A DNA stretch of 64,000 bases from assembly GCF_000612805.1 (NCBI RefSeq), contig NZ_HG964403.1, positions 806,001 to 870,000 on the forward strand. The letters run 5' to 3'. Under the pieces are notes generated by a model that was not told the origin of the DNA, made no database searches, and saw only the letters and a list, made by a program, of their open reading frames with translations. Below are positions 46,339 to 56,815 of the stretch, piece by piece. Position numbers and translations under genes: made by a program. The first letter of the stretch is position 1; every line of letters begins with the position of its first letter. The DNA comes from Bacillus ndiopicus. GTDB lineage: Bacteria; Bacillota; Bacilli; Bacillales_A; Planococcaceae.

Positions 46339-48225
46339 ATGACATCTACATCATTTAATCCAATAACTGCACAAACGCAAGCGTTATCGACCAATCAACC
46401 TTTAGCACTAAGGCAAGGGCAAATATTTCATGGCACAATAAAACAGCTTTATCCTGATCAAATGGCAGAAATACAAGTTGGTAATAATAAATTAATTGCC
46501 AAATTAGAAGTGCCGTTAAAGGTGGGCGATGCGCATTTCTTTCAAGTGACAAACACAGCAGGCGCACAGACGGAACTTAAAGTCGTATCGAATCCAATGT
46601 CATCTACATTAACGCCAGCACAGCAAATGGCGCAGTTGTTAGAAACGATGAATTTACCGAAAACTTCGGATATGCAGCAAGTGTTAAGCCATTTTATGAA
46701 GCAGCAAATTCCAATTTCAAAGGAACAGCTTATGCAGGCGGAATTGTGGATGAAAAACTTACAGGAGGGTGTTTCGAAGCAGGATGCTCTAACAGCAATC
46801 CAGCGCATGGTGGAATTGAAAATGCCTTTTACCAATCAGGTGTTCCAAGCATTAGTGCAAGGAGCGAAAACGGATGGTATGTCAACGGCGTTGCAAAATC
46901 TGTTGCAGCAATTAGCTAATACTGCAACAGGTAATGAACAATTAAAGGCTTCTGTTTTAGGACAATTACAAGCCATTGCGAAGCCTTTCGATACAGAGTT
47001 AGGGGGTGCAATGCTAGCGAGAGCTGTACAATTATTAAGCAATCAAACTTCTAATGTAAGTGAGCGTCTACAATCATTACAACTTTTAAAACAGGCAGGT
47101 GTCATGCCGCAAAATGCCACCCTCACAAATTGGCAAGGACAACAAGCACAAGGACAGCCGCCAGCAAATAGTGCAGGGCAATTAATTGCTCAAATTATAC
47201 AGGCAAAACCTGAGCAAAGTGCAACGATTGTTGAACAAGCACGTGCTTTTATTACAAATGACAATCTTTTAACAACAGCACAAAAAGAACAACTGCAGCA
47301 GCTTGTTACACGATTTTCACAATTACCGCAAAGCAAGCAAGTGCTGACAACGTTTGCTCAGCAGCTACAAACGGAGTTGTTAAAAGCATATGCCAATAAT
47401 ACGACAAGTCAGCAATTTACAAGCAATGAGCAAGGCTTATCAACAAAAGAGCAAATTCTTTCAATGTTAAAGCCTGAAATAACAGTGCACAATCAAGAAA
47501 TGCTATTACGTAATATAGTGCAAGAGGCAAAAAATATGCCACAGCCATCGATTCAATCGATGCTAACACAAGCTGATGCGCAGTTGCAATCGTCAATTGA
47601 TAGTAAAGCGATGGAGCAAGCAATGAAAACCGTTTTAAAAGGGCTAGGTATTAGTTATGAAGCAACTCTGCAAAATAAAGCCACAGATATGCAAGCTGTT
47701 GCAGGACAGCTAAAGCCACAACTATTGGCACTTATTCAAGATATAGCGACACCACCTGCGTTACGCGATGCTGCAGAAATGGTTATGGCACGCATGAATG
47801 GTATGCAATTGTTATCAGGAGAAAATGGGCATCAGCACCAGCTTGTTATGCAAGTACCATTAGAATTTTTTGGTAAAAGAATGGATGCAACTTTACAATG
47901 GAATGGTCGCATGAAAGAGGATGGAAAAATTGATGCCAATTTCGCGCGCGTTCTCTTTTATTTGCATATGGAGTCCTTACAGGAAACCGTTATTGATATG
48001 CAGGTGCAAAATCGTATCGTCACAGTGACGCTTTTTAATGATAACTTAGGCTTAACCGCATTAGCCGAACCATTAAAAAAATCCTTAAAGGAAGGCTTAG
48101 CAAGTAAGGAATACCAATTGTCTGGAGTCTTTATTAAGCAGTTTGAACGTGCCATGCAAGAGCGGACTGAGGGCTCCACAAAAGAGCAAGCAGAGGAACA
48201 TAGTGGGGTGGATATTCGCGTATGA
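46339..48225 (+). CDS. Gln-rich protein with FliK-like C-terminal domain (YlqG position)
   Basis: A 628-residue protein rich in Gln, Ala, Met and Leu, with low-complexity helical sequence over about 60-450. The C-terminal part (about 485-610), starting HQLVMQVPLEFFGKRMDATLQWNGR, resembles the flagellar hook-length control (FliK C) domain. It occupies the place of B. subtilis ylqG, whose function is unknown. The stop overlaps the start of an FlhB-C-like gene. Such a pair recalls the FliK-FlhB export switch, but no signal peptide or experimental role is known. The FliK similarity is by pattern and is moderate. Confidence 0.65.
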   Translation: MTSTSFNPITAQTQALSTNQPLALRQGQIFHGTIKQLYPDQMAEIQVGNNKLIAKLEVPLKVGDAHFFQVTNTAGAQTELKVVSNPMSSTLTPAQQMAQLLETMNLPKTSDMQQVLSHFMKQQIPISKEQLMQAELWMKNLQEGVSKQDALTAIQRMVELKMPFTNQVFQALVQGAKTDGMSTALQNLLQQLANTATGNEQLKASVLGQLQAIAKPFDTELGGAMLARAVQLLSNQTSNVSERLQSLQLLKQAGVMPQNATLTNWQGQQAQGQPPANSAGQLIAQIIQAKPEQSATIVEQARAFITNDNLLTTAQKEQLQQLVTRFSQLPQSKQVLTTFAQQLQTELLKAYANNTTSQQFTSNEQGLSTKEQILSMLKPEITVHNQEMLLRNIVQEAKNMPQPSIQSMLTQADAQLQSSIDSKAMEQAMKTVLKGLGISYEATLQNKATDMQAVAGQLKPQLLALIQDIATPPALRDAAEMVMARMNGMQLLSGENGHQHQLVMQVPLEFFGKRMDATLQWNGRMKEDGKIDANFARVLFYLHMESLQETVIDMQVQNRIVTVTLFNDNLGLTALAEPLKKSLKEGLASKEYQLSGVFIKQFERAMQERTEGSTKEQAEEHSGVDIRV

Positions 48226-48515
48226 GTGAAAGAAAATATGTCAGAAAAGAAGCGATTGCCCTTTCTTATAACCCTGCTGACAATACGGGTCCGAAAGTAG
48301 TAGCAAAAGGGAAAGGGAAAATCGCAGAAAATATTTTAGAGCAGGCCTCATTGCACGATGTTCCTATTCATGAAGATCCAAATCTAGTTGAACTATTAGG
48401 GCAGCTTGACTTAAACGAAACAATACCAGAGCAACTATACCAAGCTGTGGCGGAGGTATTTGCGTTTATTTATCATCTGGATCGACAGCATAATGAATTA
48501 AAACGACACAATTAG
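48222..48515 (+). CDS. FlhB C-terminal-domain homologue (YlqH)
   Basis: A 97-residue soluble protein matching only the cytoplasmic domain of the flagellar export protein FlhB: EAIALSYNPADNTGPKVVAKGKG is the region that in FlhB contains the self-cleaving NPTH. Here it reads NPAD, so Asn-Pro is kept but Thr-His is lost. The C-terminal half (HDVPIHEDPNLVELLGQLDLNETIPEQLYQAVAEV) also follows FlhB. There are no membrane spans. It overlaps the FliK-like gene by four bases. Confidence 0.85.
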   Translation: MSERKYVRKEAIALSYNPADNTGPKVVAKGKGKIAENILEQASLHDVPIHEDPNLVELLGQLDLNETIPEQLYQAVAEVFAFIYHLDRQHNELKRHN

Positions 48516-48604
48516 AGATAATTTACTGTGTTATAACAAATAATGCTATTGTTTCGAGAATAATACAGTATAATTAATTGAAAATTCCGCATTAAAGACA
48601 ATTA

Positions 48605-48633
48605 TAGACATTGTCAGAGTGTTTGTATAAAAT
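48605..48633 (+). promoter_or_regulatory. Promoter of sucCD
   Basis: TAGACA (48605-48610), 17 bases, TAAAAT (48628-48633), upstream of TAGGAGG and the sucC ATG. Confidence 0.55.
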
Positions 48634-48684
48634 AGATGATGGTAATTAAAATAATATCCAAATTGTCTGATAGGAGGATGGATT

Positions 48685-49845
48685 ATGAATATCCATGAGT
48701 ATCAAGGGAAGGAAATCTTGAGAAAGTATGGCGTTGCTGTACCGAAAGGGAAAGTAGCATTTTCTCCAGATGAAGCTGTGAAAGTAGCGAAAGAACTAGG
48801 CGCTAACGTAACAGTAGTTAAGGCACAAATCCATGCAGGTGGTCGCGGTAAGGCAGGCGGTGTAAAAATCGCTAAAAATCTTGAAGAAGTACGTACTTAC
48901 TCAAAAGAACTACTTGGTAAAATATTAGTAACGCATCAAACTGGTCCAGAAGGTAAGGAAGTAAAACGCCTATACATCGAAGAAGGGTCAGATATTCGCA
49001 AAGAATATTATTTAGGGTTAGTACTTGACCGTGCTACTTCTCGTGTAACTTTAATGGGTTCAGAAGAAGGCGGTATGGATATTGAAGAGGTGGCAGAAAA
49101 TACACCAGAAAAAATCTTCAAAGAAGTGATTGATCCTGTGACAGGCTTACAAGCATTCCAAGCACGTCGCATGGCATTCAACATGAACATTCCAGCAAAA
49201 TTAGTAAATAAAGCGGTTAAATTAATGCTAGGTTTATATCAAGCATTTGTAGAAAAAGATGCATCAATCGTTGAAATCAATCCACTAGTTGTAACTGGTG
49301 ACGATGAAGTTGTAGCACTTGATGCGAAATTCAACTTTGATGCAAACGCGTTATACCGTCACAAAGATATCGTTGAATTACGTGACTTTGATGAGGAAGA
49401 TGCAAAAGAAATCGAAGCATCAAAATATGACTTAAGCTATATCTCTTTAGATGGCAACATCGGCTGTATGGTTAACGGTGCTGGTTTAGCGATGGCAACA
49501 ATGGATACAATCAGTTATTACGGCGGTCAACCCGCAAACTTCCTTGACGTTGGGGGCGGCGCTACAGCTGAGAAAGTAACTGAAGCATTTAAAATCATCC
49601 TATCTGACGAGAATGTAAAAGGTATTTTCGTTAATATCTTTGGTGGTATTATGAAATGTGACGTTATCGCAGAGGGCGTTATTGAAGCAACGAAGCAAGT
49701 AGGATTAACAATTCCATTAGTAGTACGTTTAGAAGGTACAAACGTAGACCTTGGTAAAAAACTATTAAACGAATCTGGTTTAAATATTGTCGCAGCGGAC
49801 TCAATGGCTGATGGCGCACAAAAAATCGTAGGACTTGTAGGCTAA
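48685..49845 (+). CDS. sucC: Succinyl-CoA synthetase beta subunit
   Basis: TCA-cycle enzyme subunit that binds nucleotide and CoA/succinate. The 386 residues begin [17 protein letters not shown], have an ATP-grasp domain ([12 protein letters not shown], about 51-62), VEINPLV and [15 protein letters not shown] lies upstream. It is followed by sucD. Confidence 0.98.
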   Translation: MNIHEYQGKEILRKYGVAVPKGKVAFSPDEAVKVAKELGANVTVVKAQIHAGGRGKAGGVKIAKNLEEVRTYSKELLGKILVTHQTGPEGKEVKRLYIEEGSDIRKEYYLGLVLDRATSRVTLMGSEEGGMDIEEVAENTPEKIFKEVIDPVTGLQAFQARRMAFNMNIPAKLVNKAVKLMLGLYQAFVEKDASIVEINPLVVTGDDEVVALDAKFNFDANALYRHKDIVELRDFDEEDAKEIEASKYDLSYISLDGNIGCMVNGAGLAMATMDTISYYGGQPANFLDVGGGATAEKVTEAFKIILSDENVKGIFVNIFGGIMKCDVIAEGVIEATKQVGLTIPLVVRLEGTNVDLGKKLLNESGLNIVAADSMADGAQKIVGLVG

Positions 49846-49863
49846 GGAAGGTAGGGAGAATCA

Positions 49864-50766
49864 ATGAGTGTTTATATTAATAAAGACACGAAAGTAATCG
49901 TACAAGGGATTACGGGTGAAACAGCCCTTTTCCATACGAAGCAAATGCTTGAATACGGTACAAAAATCGTAGCTGGTGTAACACCAGGTAAAGGCGGCTT
50001 AGAAGTTGAAGGAGTACCTGTATTCAACACTGTAGAAGAAGCAGTAAAAGCAACTGGCGCAAACGTATCTGTTATTTACGTGCCAGCTCCATTCGCAGCA
50101 GATGCGATTATGGAAGGTGTAGACGCTGGATTAGATATGACAATTTGTATTACAGAGCATATTCCTGTTCTTGATATGGTGAAAGTAAAACGCTATATGG
50201 AAGGCAAGAAAACACGCTTAGTAGGACCAAACTGCCCAGGTGTTATCACATCTGATGAATGTAAAATTGGTATTATGCCAGGCTACATCCATACAAAAGG
50301 TCACGTAGGTGTTGTATCACGTTCTGGTACTTTAACATATGAAGCAGTACACCAATTATCACAAGAAGGTATTGGCCAATCAACAGCAGTTGGTATCGGT
50401 GGAGACCCTGTAAATGGTACAAACTTTATCGACGTATTATCAGCTTTCAATGACGACCCAGACACATATGCGGTTGTAATGATTGGTGAAATCGGTGGTA
50501 CAGCAGAAGAAGAAGCAGCTGAATGGGTAAAAGCTAACATGACAAAACCTGTAGTAGGCTTCATTGGCGGTCAAACGGCACCTCCAGGTAAACGTATGGG
50601 ACATGCTGGTGCGATTATTTCAGGTGGTAAAGGTACAGCTGCAGAGAAAATCAAAGCGATGAATGCAGCGGGTATTGAAGTGGCAGATACGCCATCAGTT
50701 ATCGGTGAAACATTAATTCGTGTTATTAAAGAAAAAGGTCTTTACGATAAATGTAAAACACATTAA
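49864..50766 (+). CDS. sucD: Succinyl-CoA synthetase alpha subunit
   Basis: The 300-residue alpha subunit carries the phosphorylated His247 ([14 protein letters not shown]). An N-terminal CoA-binding Rossmann domain ([12 protein letters not shown]) leads. Its stop codon lies inside the first arm of repeat family 1, so the element starts within the last codons. Confidence 0.98.
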   Translation: MSVYINKDTKVIVQGITGETALFHTKQMLEYGTKIVAGVTPGKGGLEVEGVPVFNTVEEAVKATGANVSVIYVPAPFAADAIMEGVDAGLDMTICITEHIPVLDMVKVKRYMEGKKTRLVGPNCPGVITSDECKIGIMPGYIHTKGHVGVVSRSGTLTYEAVHQLSQEGIGQSTAVGIGGDPVNGTNFIDVLSAFNDDPDTYAVVMIGEIGGTAEEEAAEWVKANMTKPVVGFIGGQTAPPGKRMGHAGAIISGGKGTAAEKIKAMNAAGIEVADTPSVIGETLIRVIKEKGLYDKCKTH

Positions 50767-50926
50767 TCTTGAGTCAGCAATGTTGTTTCTGTTGCGAAAA
50801 AATAGCAGCAAAAATAAATATTTTCAACATGCCTTTAATTAGAGTAGTGTTGAATCAAGATTAAGCCTCTGGCGGATGTCGCAGGTTTGAAAATCTGGAA
50901 TCAATTCCACCTTAGTGGAATTGATT
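50763..50926 (+). repeat. Dispersed structured repeat family 1, copy B
   Basis: TTAATCTTGAGTCA (50763-50776, containing the sucD stop) pairs with TGAATCAAGATTAA (50851-50864, 13 of 14). The core GCCTCTGGCGGATGTC follows, then a shortened CAGGTTT/AAATCTG stem, and AATCAATTCCAC (50899-50910) pairs exactly with GTGGAATTGATT (50915-50926). Confidence 0.8.
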
Positions 50927-50934
50927 ATTGTGGA

Positions 50935-50968
50935 AAGTGTAGCACATTTTGTGCTACACTTTTTTTAA
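50935..50968 (+). terminator. Strong terminator after sucD and repeat copy B
   Basis: AAAGTGTAGCACA pairs with TGTGCTACACTTT across TTT, followed by TTTT. Confidence 0.92.
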
Positions 50969-51001
50969 TATAGCTTTATCCCCATAAGCTATATTCTATT
51001 T

Positions 51002-51054
51002 CTGCGACGAGTAATCGCAGAAGAAAAAATTGCTCCTGCGGTTACTTGTCGCAG
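51002..51054 (+). repeat. Hairpin repeat family 2, copy 1
   Basis: CTGCGACGAGTAATCGCAG (51002-51020) and CTGCGGTTACTTGTCGCAG (51036-51054) form a long imperfect inverted repeat. The first arm matches 61238-61256 in the flagellar operon at 18 of 19 bases. It fills the 336-base sucD-dprA gap with copy B and the terminator. Confidence 0.75.
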
Positions 51055-51102
51055 AAAAATTGCTATGCGGTCATATTACTTCAAATTTGAAGGAGTGATG
51101 AC

Positions 51103-51999
51103 ATGCTAAATCAAATAGAAATTCAGCAATTACTAGCGTTGCATTATGTTTATCCCCTACCATTAAATAAACTTCAGCGCCTATTATGTGAAATACACAC
51201 ATTGCAACAATTGCCAGTTATTTCAGCAAAAGAGCTTGCACAAATACTTCAAATCCAACTACAAACAGCTCAAACATTAAAAATAAATTATATGAAGGCA
51301 GTAAAAACATCATTTAAAGCGTATTATGAGCGGTGTAATATGTGTGCAATTCCTTTCACGAGTGAATATTACCCTGCAAGCTTGTTGCAGCTTAGCGACG
51401 CTCCTACAGTCATTTATGCGAAGGGACATCTTGACTTGTTGCAACAAGAACGGAAAATTGCCTGTATCGGTTCGCGTGATGCAACAAATTATTCTAAAAT
51501 TGCTTTACACTCGATATTACCACCTTTAATTGCTGAGCAATATATCATTGTTAGTGGATTAGCAAAGGGAGCGGATACATTAGCGCATCACATGACAATT
51601 GAAATGGGTGGTAAAACAATTTCGGTTATTGGACATGGCTTTGCACATATATATCCGAAGGAAAATAAAAACCTCGCTGCTAAAATAGCAAGCGAGCATT
51701 TATTGTTGACGGAGTATCCTCCGTATATGGGTCCAAAGAAATGGCATTTTCCAATGCGCAATCGAATAATTAGCGGTTTAAGTCGTGCTTTAGTAGTGAC
51801 TGAAGCAGCTGCTAAAAGTGGTACACTTATTACGACAGATCACGCGCTAGAGCATGGGAAAGATGTTTTTGTTGTGCCAGGACCTATTCATTCAGAGCAA
51901 TCAAAAGGAACCAATAATTTATTAAAAGAAGGCGCGATTCCAGTATGGAATGGACAACAAATTATTGAAGAATTACAAACGTTTCGAATGAAATATTGA
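51103..51999 (+). CDS. dprA: DNA processing protein DprA (Smf)
   Basis: Loads RecA on incoming single-stranded DNA during transformation. The 298 residues have an N-terminal helical region and a Rossmann-like DprA domain with IGSRDATNYS, SGLAKGADTLAHH, GKTISVIGHG, YPKENKNLA, FPMRNRIISGLS and KSGTLITTDHALEHGK. It lacks a C-terminal winged helix, as in the short Firmicutes form. AAGGAGTG lies upstream. Confidence 0.95.
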   Translation: MLNQIEIQQLLALHYVYPLPLNKLQRLLCEIHTLQQLPVISAKELAQILQIQLQTAQTLKINYMKAVKTSFKAYYERCNMCAIPFTSEYYPASLLQLSDAPTVIYAKGHLDLLQQERKIACIGSRDATNYSKIALHSILPPLIAEQYIIVSGLAKGADTLAHHMTIEMGGKTISVIGHGFAHIYPKENKNLAAKIASEHLLLTEYPPYMGPKKWHFPMRNRIISGLSRALVVTEAAAKSGTLITTDHALEHGKDVFVVPGPIHSEQSKGTNNLLKEGAIPVWNGQQIIEELQTFRMKY

Positions 52000-52054
52000 A
52001 AAAAAGTTGCATTCTCTCTCAATCTGTTATACATTTTGCAACAGGTATGCTTTG

Positions 52055-52176
52055 TATTTCACAAAATTTGCGAAATCAATTAAGCTTCGGTTAAACCAAG
52101 TTTAGGGATTTTCGATTGAGCCAGAAAAGCCCCTCTTTCAAATCCGTGCTATCCACCCGAGGCTATATTTCACAAA
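52055..52176 (-). repeat. Dispersed structured repeat family 1, copy E (reverse orientation)
   Basis: Read on the minus strand the segment gives AATATAGCCTCGGGTGGAT, a GGATTT/AAATCC stem, CTTGGTT/AACCGAAG and TTAATTGATT, collinear with the copy before fliG. TATTTCACAAA occurs at 52055-52065 and again at 52166-52176, flanking it. It occupies most of the dprA-topA gap. Confidence 0.7.
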
Positions 52177-52270
52177 GCAAAAATAAATTTGACGCCAATA
52201 AAAAGGTAATGGAGACACCATGGCGTATTAAATATAAAATGAGTAACCTCTCTAAGGGGGAAAGAAATGA

Positions 52271-54355
52271 ATGGCAGATTATTTAGTAATAGTGGAATCG
52301 CCTGCAAAGGCAAAAACAATTGAACGATACTTAGGAAAAAAATATAAAGTAAAGGCTTCTATAGGACATGTGCGTGATTTACCACGTAGTCAAACAGGAA
52401 TTGATACTGAAAATAACTATGCACCTAAGTACATTACCATTCGTGGTAAGGGACCTGTTTTACAGGAATTAAAAACAGCTGCAAAAAAAGTGAAGAAAAT
52501 TTATCTTGCATCTGACCCTGACCGTGAAGGGGAAGCGATTGCTTGGCATTTAGCAACAGCATTAAATATCGATATTGAATCAGATTGTCGAGTCGTTTTC
52601 AACGAAATTACAAAAGACGCTATTTTAGAATCATTTAAAAATCCGCGCCCAATCGATATGGATTTAGTAGATGCGCAACAAGCGAGACGTATTTTAGACC
52701 GTCTAGTAGGATACAATATTAGCCCGATATTATGGAAAAAAGTTAAAAAGGGCTTATCTGCTGGTCGTGTGCAATCTGTTGCACTGCGATTAATTATTGA
52801 TAGAGAGCATGAAATTACTCATTTTGTTCCAGAGGAATATTGGACAATCGAGAGCATGTTCGAAAAAAATAAAAAGCAATTTGATGCGCTTTATTACGGT
52901 AATGGAGCAGAGAAAGTTAAGTTGACAAATGAAGAGCAAGTGAAAGAGATATTAAGAAATATCAAAGGCAACTATTTCACCGTAACTGATGTTGTGAAAA
53001 AAGAACGTAAACGCAACGCGGCACCAGCCTTTACAACGTCTTCATTACAGCAAGAAGCTGCACGTAAGTTGAACTTCCGTGCTAAGAAAACAATGATGCT
53101 GGCACAGCAGCTATATGAAGGTATCGATATTGGTAAAAAAGAAGGTACGGTTGGTTTAATTACGTATATGCGTACAGATTCGACGCGCATTTCTGAAACA
53201 GCAAAGGCGGAAGCAGTGCAATATATTGACGCTAAATATGGCAAAGACTACGTTGCAAGCCAGCCAAAGCAAGCAAAAAAACAGTCGAATGCACAAGATG
53301 CGCATGAAGCGATCCGTCCTACGAGCACAATGCGTACGCCGGATGATTTAAAGGCTGTTTTAAGCCGTGATCAGCTACGCCTATATCGTTTAATTTGGGA
53401 ACGATTTATCGCTAGTCAAATGGCACCAGCTATTTTAGATACAGTTTCCGTTGATTTATTAAATGAAAATGTGAAATTTCGAGCAAATGGCTCACATGTG
53501 AAATTCCCTGGTTTTATGAAGTTATATATCGAAGGTACGGATGATCAAACTGAAGAAACGACAAAGCTTTTGCCAGAGATGGAAGTTGGCGATAAAGTAA
53601 AGTCTTTATCAATTGAACCGAAGCAGCATTTTACACAACCACCCCCTCGCTACTCAGAGGCTCGCTTAGTTAAAACTTTAGAAGAGCTAGGTATCGGACG
53701 ACCTTCCACGTATGCACCTACGTTAGATACAATTCAAAAGCGTGGTTATGTACAGCTTGATGCAAAGCGCTTTGTACCTACGGAGCTTGGAGAAATTGTT
53801 CATCAACTTGTGCTGGAGTTTTTCCCAGAGATTATTAACATTGAGTTTACGGCAAAAATGGAGCGAGATCTGGATGGAGTAGAGGAAGGCATTACAAATT
53901 GGGTACAAGTAATCGATGCTTTTTATAAAGATTTCGAAAAAAACGTGAAATATGCTGATGAAGCGATGGAAAAAATCGAAATAAAGGATGAACCAGCAGG
54001 AGAAGATTGCGAAAAATGTGGTGCTCCAATGGTTTATAAGCTTGGTCGTTATGGCAAGTTTATGGCATGCTCAAATTTCCCGGACTGCCGTAATACAAAG
54101 GCAATTATGAAGCCGATTGGTGTGAAATGTCCTACATGTAAAGAAGGCGAAATTGTTGAGCGTAAAAGTAAAACAAAGAGATTATTTTATGGCTGCAATC
54201 GCTATCCAGAATGTGAATTCGTTTCATGGGATAAGCCAATTAATCGACCATGTCCGAAATGTAGCTCATTATTAGTTGAAAAGAAACTGAAAAAAGGTGT
54301 ACAAATTCAGTGTACGAATACAGATTGTGATTATGAGGAAACACCGTCACAATAG
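52271..54355 (+). CDS. topA: DNA topoisomerase I
   Basis: Type IA enzyme relaxing negative supercoils. The 694 residues begin with the TOPRIM domain ([31 protein letters not shown]). The catalytic Tyr299 is in [10 protein letters not shown]. Three C-terminal Cys4 zinc modules follow (CEKCGAP, CPTCKEG and CPKCSSL, about 578-690). AAGGGGGAAA precedes the ATG. It leads into trmFO after 16 bases. Confidence 0.98.
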   Translation: MADYLVIVESPAKAKTIERYLGKKYKVKASIGHVRDLPRSQTGIDTENNYAPKYITIRGKGPVLQELKTAAKKVKKIYLASDPDREGEAIAWHLATALNIDIESDCRVVFNEITKDAILESFKNPRPIDMDLVDAQQARRILDRLVGYNISPILWKKVKKGLSAGRVQSVALRLIIDREHEITHFVPEEYWTIESMFEKNKKQFDALYYGNGAEKVKLTNEEQVKEILRNIKGNYFTVTDVVKKERKRNAAPAFTTSSLQQEAARKLNFRAKKTMMLAQQLYEGIDIGKKEGTVGLITYMRTDSTRISETAKAEAVQYIDAKYGKDYVASQPKQAKKQSNAQDAHEAIRPTSTMRTPDDLKAVLSRDQLRLYRLIWERFIASQMAPAILDTVSVDLLNENVKFRANGSHVKFPGFMKLYIEGTDDQTEETTKLLPEMEVGDKVKSLSIEPKQHFTQPPPRYSEARLVKTLEELGIGRPSTYAPTLDTIQKRGYVQLDAKRFVPTELGEIVHQLVLEFFPEIINIEFTAKMERDLDGVEEGITNWVQVIDAFYKDFEKNVKYADEAMEKIEIKDEPAGEDCEKCGAPMVYKLGRYGKFMACSNFPDCRNTKAIMKPIGVKCPTCKEGEIVERKSKTKRLFYGCNRYPECEFVSWDKPINRPCPKCSSLLVEKKLKKGVQIQCTNTDCDYEETPSQ

Positions 54356-54371
54356 AAAGTTGGTAAGTGAT

Positions 54372-55685
54372 ATGTCAGATAAAATAGTAAATGTAATTGG
54401 TGCAGGACTAGCTGGTAGTGAAGCTGCATGGCAAATTGCGAAGCGCGGTGTAAAAGTACGCCTTTATGAAATGCGTCCAGTGAAGCAAACACCTGCCCAC
54501 CATACGGACAAATTTGCAGAGCTTGTATGTTCAAACTCTTTACGTGCTAATACTTTAACAAATGCAGTAGGGGTTATTAAAGAGGAAATGCGCATGCTTG
54601 ATTCTGTTATTATGAAAGCTGCAGATGGCTGTTCTGTACCAGCTGGTGGTGCACTAGCTGTAGATCGTCATGAATTTGCAGGCTATGTAACAGAGGCTGT
54701 TAAAAATCATCCGTTAGTAGAAGTGATTCATGAGGAAGTAACTGAAATCCCAGAAGGCATTACAGTAATTGCAACAGGACCTTTAACATCACAGGCATTA
54801 GCGGAAAAAATTCAAGCTTTAACTAGCGAGGATTATTTATACTTTTATGATGCAGCGGCACCAATCATCGAAAAGGATTCAATTGATATGAACAAAGTAT
54901 ATTTAAAATCACGCTATGACAAAGGTGAGGCAGCATATTTAAATTGCCCAATGACAAAAGAAGAATTTGACCGTTTCCGACAAGCCTTGATTGAAGCGGA
55001 AGTTGTGCCATTAAAGGAATTTGAAAAGGAAATTTATTTTGAAGGCTGTATGCCAATTGAGGTAATGGCGGCTCGCGGAGAGAAAACGATGTTATTTGGG
55101 CCGATGAAGCCAGTTGGATTAGAAGATCCGAAAACTGGAAAACGTCCATACGCGGTTGTTCAATTACGTCAAGATGATGCCGCTGGTACGTTATATAATA
55201 TCGTAGGTTTCCAAACGCATTTAAAATGGGGACCACAAAAAGAAGTACTACAGTTAATCCCGGGCTTGGAAAATGTTGAAATTGTACGCTATGGTGTAAT
55301 GCATCGCAATACATTTATTAATTCACCAAAAGTATTGGCGAAAACGTATCAATTAAAAGCACGACCAAATATTTTCTTCGCAGGTCAAATGACAGGTGTA
55401 GAAGGCTATGTAGAATCAGCGGGGAGCGGCTTAATTGCAGGTATTAATGCAGCCCGTTTAGCGAAAGGTGAAGAATTACTATACTTTCCGGAAGAAACAG
55501 CACTTGGCTCAATGGCTCGTTACATTACCGAAGCAGATTCGAAAAACTTCCAACCGATGAATGTAAACTTCGGTTTGTTCCCTGATTTAGGCGAACGTAT
55601 TAAATCAAAAGTAGAACGTGCGGAGCGACATGCTAATCGAGCGTTAGAAACAATTCGTAATTTTGTGAATTCGAGAACAATTTAA
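54372..55685 (+). CDS. trmFO: Methylenetetrahydrofolate-tRNA-(uracil-54-C5) methyltransferase
   Basis: A folate- and FAD-dependent enzyme that makes T54 in tRNA (formerly Gid). The 437 residues from ATG 54372 start [20 protein letters not shown], with the FAD-binding GAGLAG motif. [22 protein letters not shown] and the C-terminal [18 protein letters not shown] are characteristic. An upstream in-frame extension inside topA is not used. Confidence 0.97.
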   Translation: MSDKIVNVIGAGLAGSEAAWQIAKRGVKVRLYEMRPVKQTPAHHTDKFAELVCSNSLRANTLTNAVGVIKEEMRMLDSVIMKAADGCSVPAGGALAVDRHEFAGYVTEAVKNHPLVEVIHEEVTEIPEGITVIATGPLTSQALAEKIQALTSEDYLYFYDAAAPIIEKDSIDMNKVYLKSRYDKGEAAYLNCPMTKEEFDRFRQALIEAEVVPLKEFEKEIYFEGCMPIEVMAARGEKTMLFGPMKPVGLEDPKTGKRPYAVVQLRQDDAAGTLYNIVGFQTHLKWGPQKEVLQLIPGLENVEIVRYGVMHRNTFINSPKVLAKTYQLKARPNIFFAGQMTGVEGYVESAGSGLIAGINAARLAKGEELLYFPEETALGSMARYITEADSKNFQPMNVNFGLFPDLGERIKSKVERAERHANRALETIRNFVNSRTI

Positions 55686-55691
55686 TTGCAG

Positions 55692-55731
55692 AAAAGCCCT
55701 TTGAATTGTATAATTTGAAGGGCTTTTATTT
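55692..55731 (+). terminator. Terminator after trmFO
   Basis: AAAAGCCCTT (55692-55701) pairs with AAGGGCTTTT (55718-55727), followed by ATTT. Confidence 0.88.
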
Positions 55732-55788
55732 GGGTATACTGTTAAAGGCGAATAAAAATTTTTAGATATCGAATAGTTTGTCATGTGA

Positions 55789-55816
55789 TTGACAAAAACG
55801 ATTGATTTATTAAAAT
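55789..55816 (+). promoter_or_regulatory. Promoter of the xerC-hslV-hslU-codY run
   Basis: Consensus TTGACA (55789-55794), 16 bases, TAAAAT (55811-55816). Confidence 0.65.
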
Positions 55817-55900
55817 TTACACATATTTTACTTGCTAATTTTTTAGTTAAGGTATAGTGTCAGTATGTAATTAATTTGCTCCATTTGAGGGGGTTACGTT

Positions 55901-56803
55901 ATGTTTAATCATCAACAGAATGAACTGTTACATCAATTTATTCGCTATGTACAAATTGAAAAAAATTTTTCCATACACACAGTGCGAGAATATGAAACGG
56001 ATATTCAGCATTTTTTGATGTTTTTACAAACGGAAGGTATCGAAAATTTACAAGATGTTGAATATATCCATGCTAGATTGTACGTGACAAAGCTCTATGA
56101 GGAGAAAAAAGCTAGAGCGTCTATTTCAAGAAAGATATCTGCGATTCGCTCGTTTTTCCGCTTTTTACATAGAGAATTTAATTTGGATGACTCATCTTTT
56201 CGATCATTGTATCACCCGAAAAAAGAGGAAAGGCTTCCAAACTTTTTTTATGAGGAAGAGCTTACGCAATTATTTGAAGCAAATCAAGGGCAAGATTTTC
56301 AGTCACTACGTAATATCGCCTTACTTGAGCTACTTTATGCAACAGGCATTCGAGTAAGTGAATGTACCGCATTGGAGTTATCGCATATCGATTTTTATTA
56401 CTCTATTATTCGTGTTATGGGAAAAGGGCGTAAAGAGCGCATTGTACCATTTGGTGAATATGCCCATACAGCGCTACAACTCTACATCGAAGAAGCGCGG
56501 CCGCATATAATGAAAAATGCAAATCATTCTTTTGTTTTTGTCAATATGAGAGGAGGCGAACTTACTCCTCGTGGTGTACGTCACATATTAAGTGAAATGA
56601 TGAATAAAGCGAGTATGCACACAAAGCTCTATCCACATATGCTTAGGCATTCATTTGCTACACATTTATTAAATAATGGTGCAGATATGCGTACTGTGCA
56701 GGAATTATTAGGGCACGCACATCTTTCCTCGACGCAAGTGTACACACATGTGACAAAGGAGCATTTGCGCAGCACGTATATGAATACACATCCGAGAGCT
56801 TAA
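55901..56803 (+). CDS. xerC: Tyrosine recombinase XerC (CodV)
   Basis: Resolves chromosome dimers at dif with XerD. The 300 residues have an N-terminal SAM-like core-binding domain (to about 90) and a catalytic domain with Arg151 (ATGIRVSE), His246 and Arg249 (HMLRHSFATH), His272 (LGHAHLSS) and nucleophile Tyr281. It stands before hslVU-codY as codV does in B. subtilis. TGAGGGGG is the ribosome binding site. Confidence 0.97.
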   Translation: MFNHQQNELLHQFIRYVQIEKNFSIHTVREYETDIQHFLMFLQTEGIENLQDVEYIHARLYVTKLYEEKKARASISRKISAIRSFFRFLHREFNLDDSSFRSLYHPKKEERLPNFFYEEELTQLFEANQGQDFQSLRNIALLELLYATGIRVSECTALELSHIDFYYSIIRVMGKGRKERIVPFGEYAHTALQLYIEEARPHIMKNANHSFVFVNMRGGELTPRGVRHILSEMMNKASMHTKLYPHMLRHSFATHLLNNGADMRTVQELLGHAHLSSTQVYTHVTKEHLRSTYMNTHPRA

Positions 56804-56815
56804 GGAGGAATCAAA

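Noticed and set aside
51002-51060. CRISPR-like repeat
   Set aside because: Only one inverted-repeat unit, no regular spacers and no cas genes.
55901-56803. Phage integrase
   Set aside because: Length, motif set and the xerC-hslV-hslU-codY order identify the housekeeping XerC rather than a mobile-element integrase.
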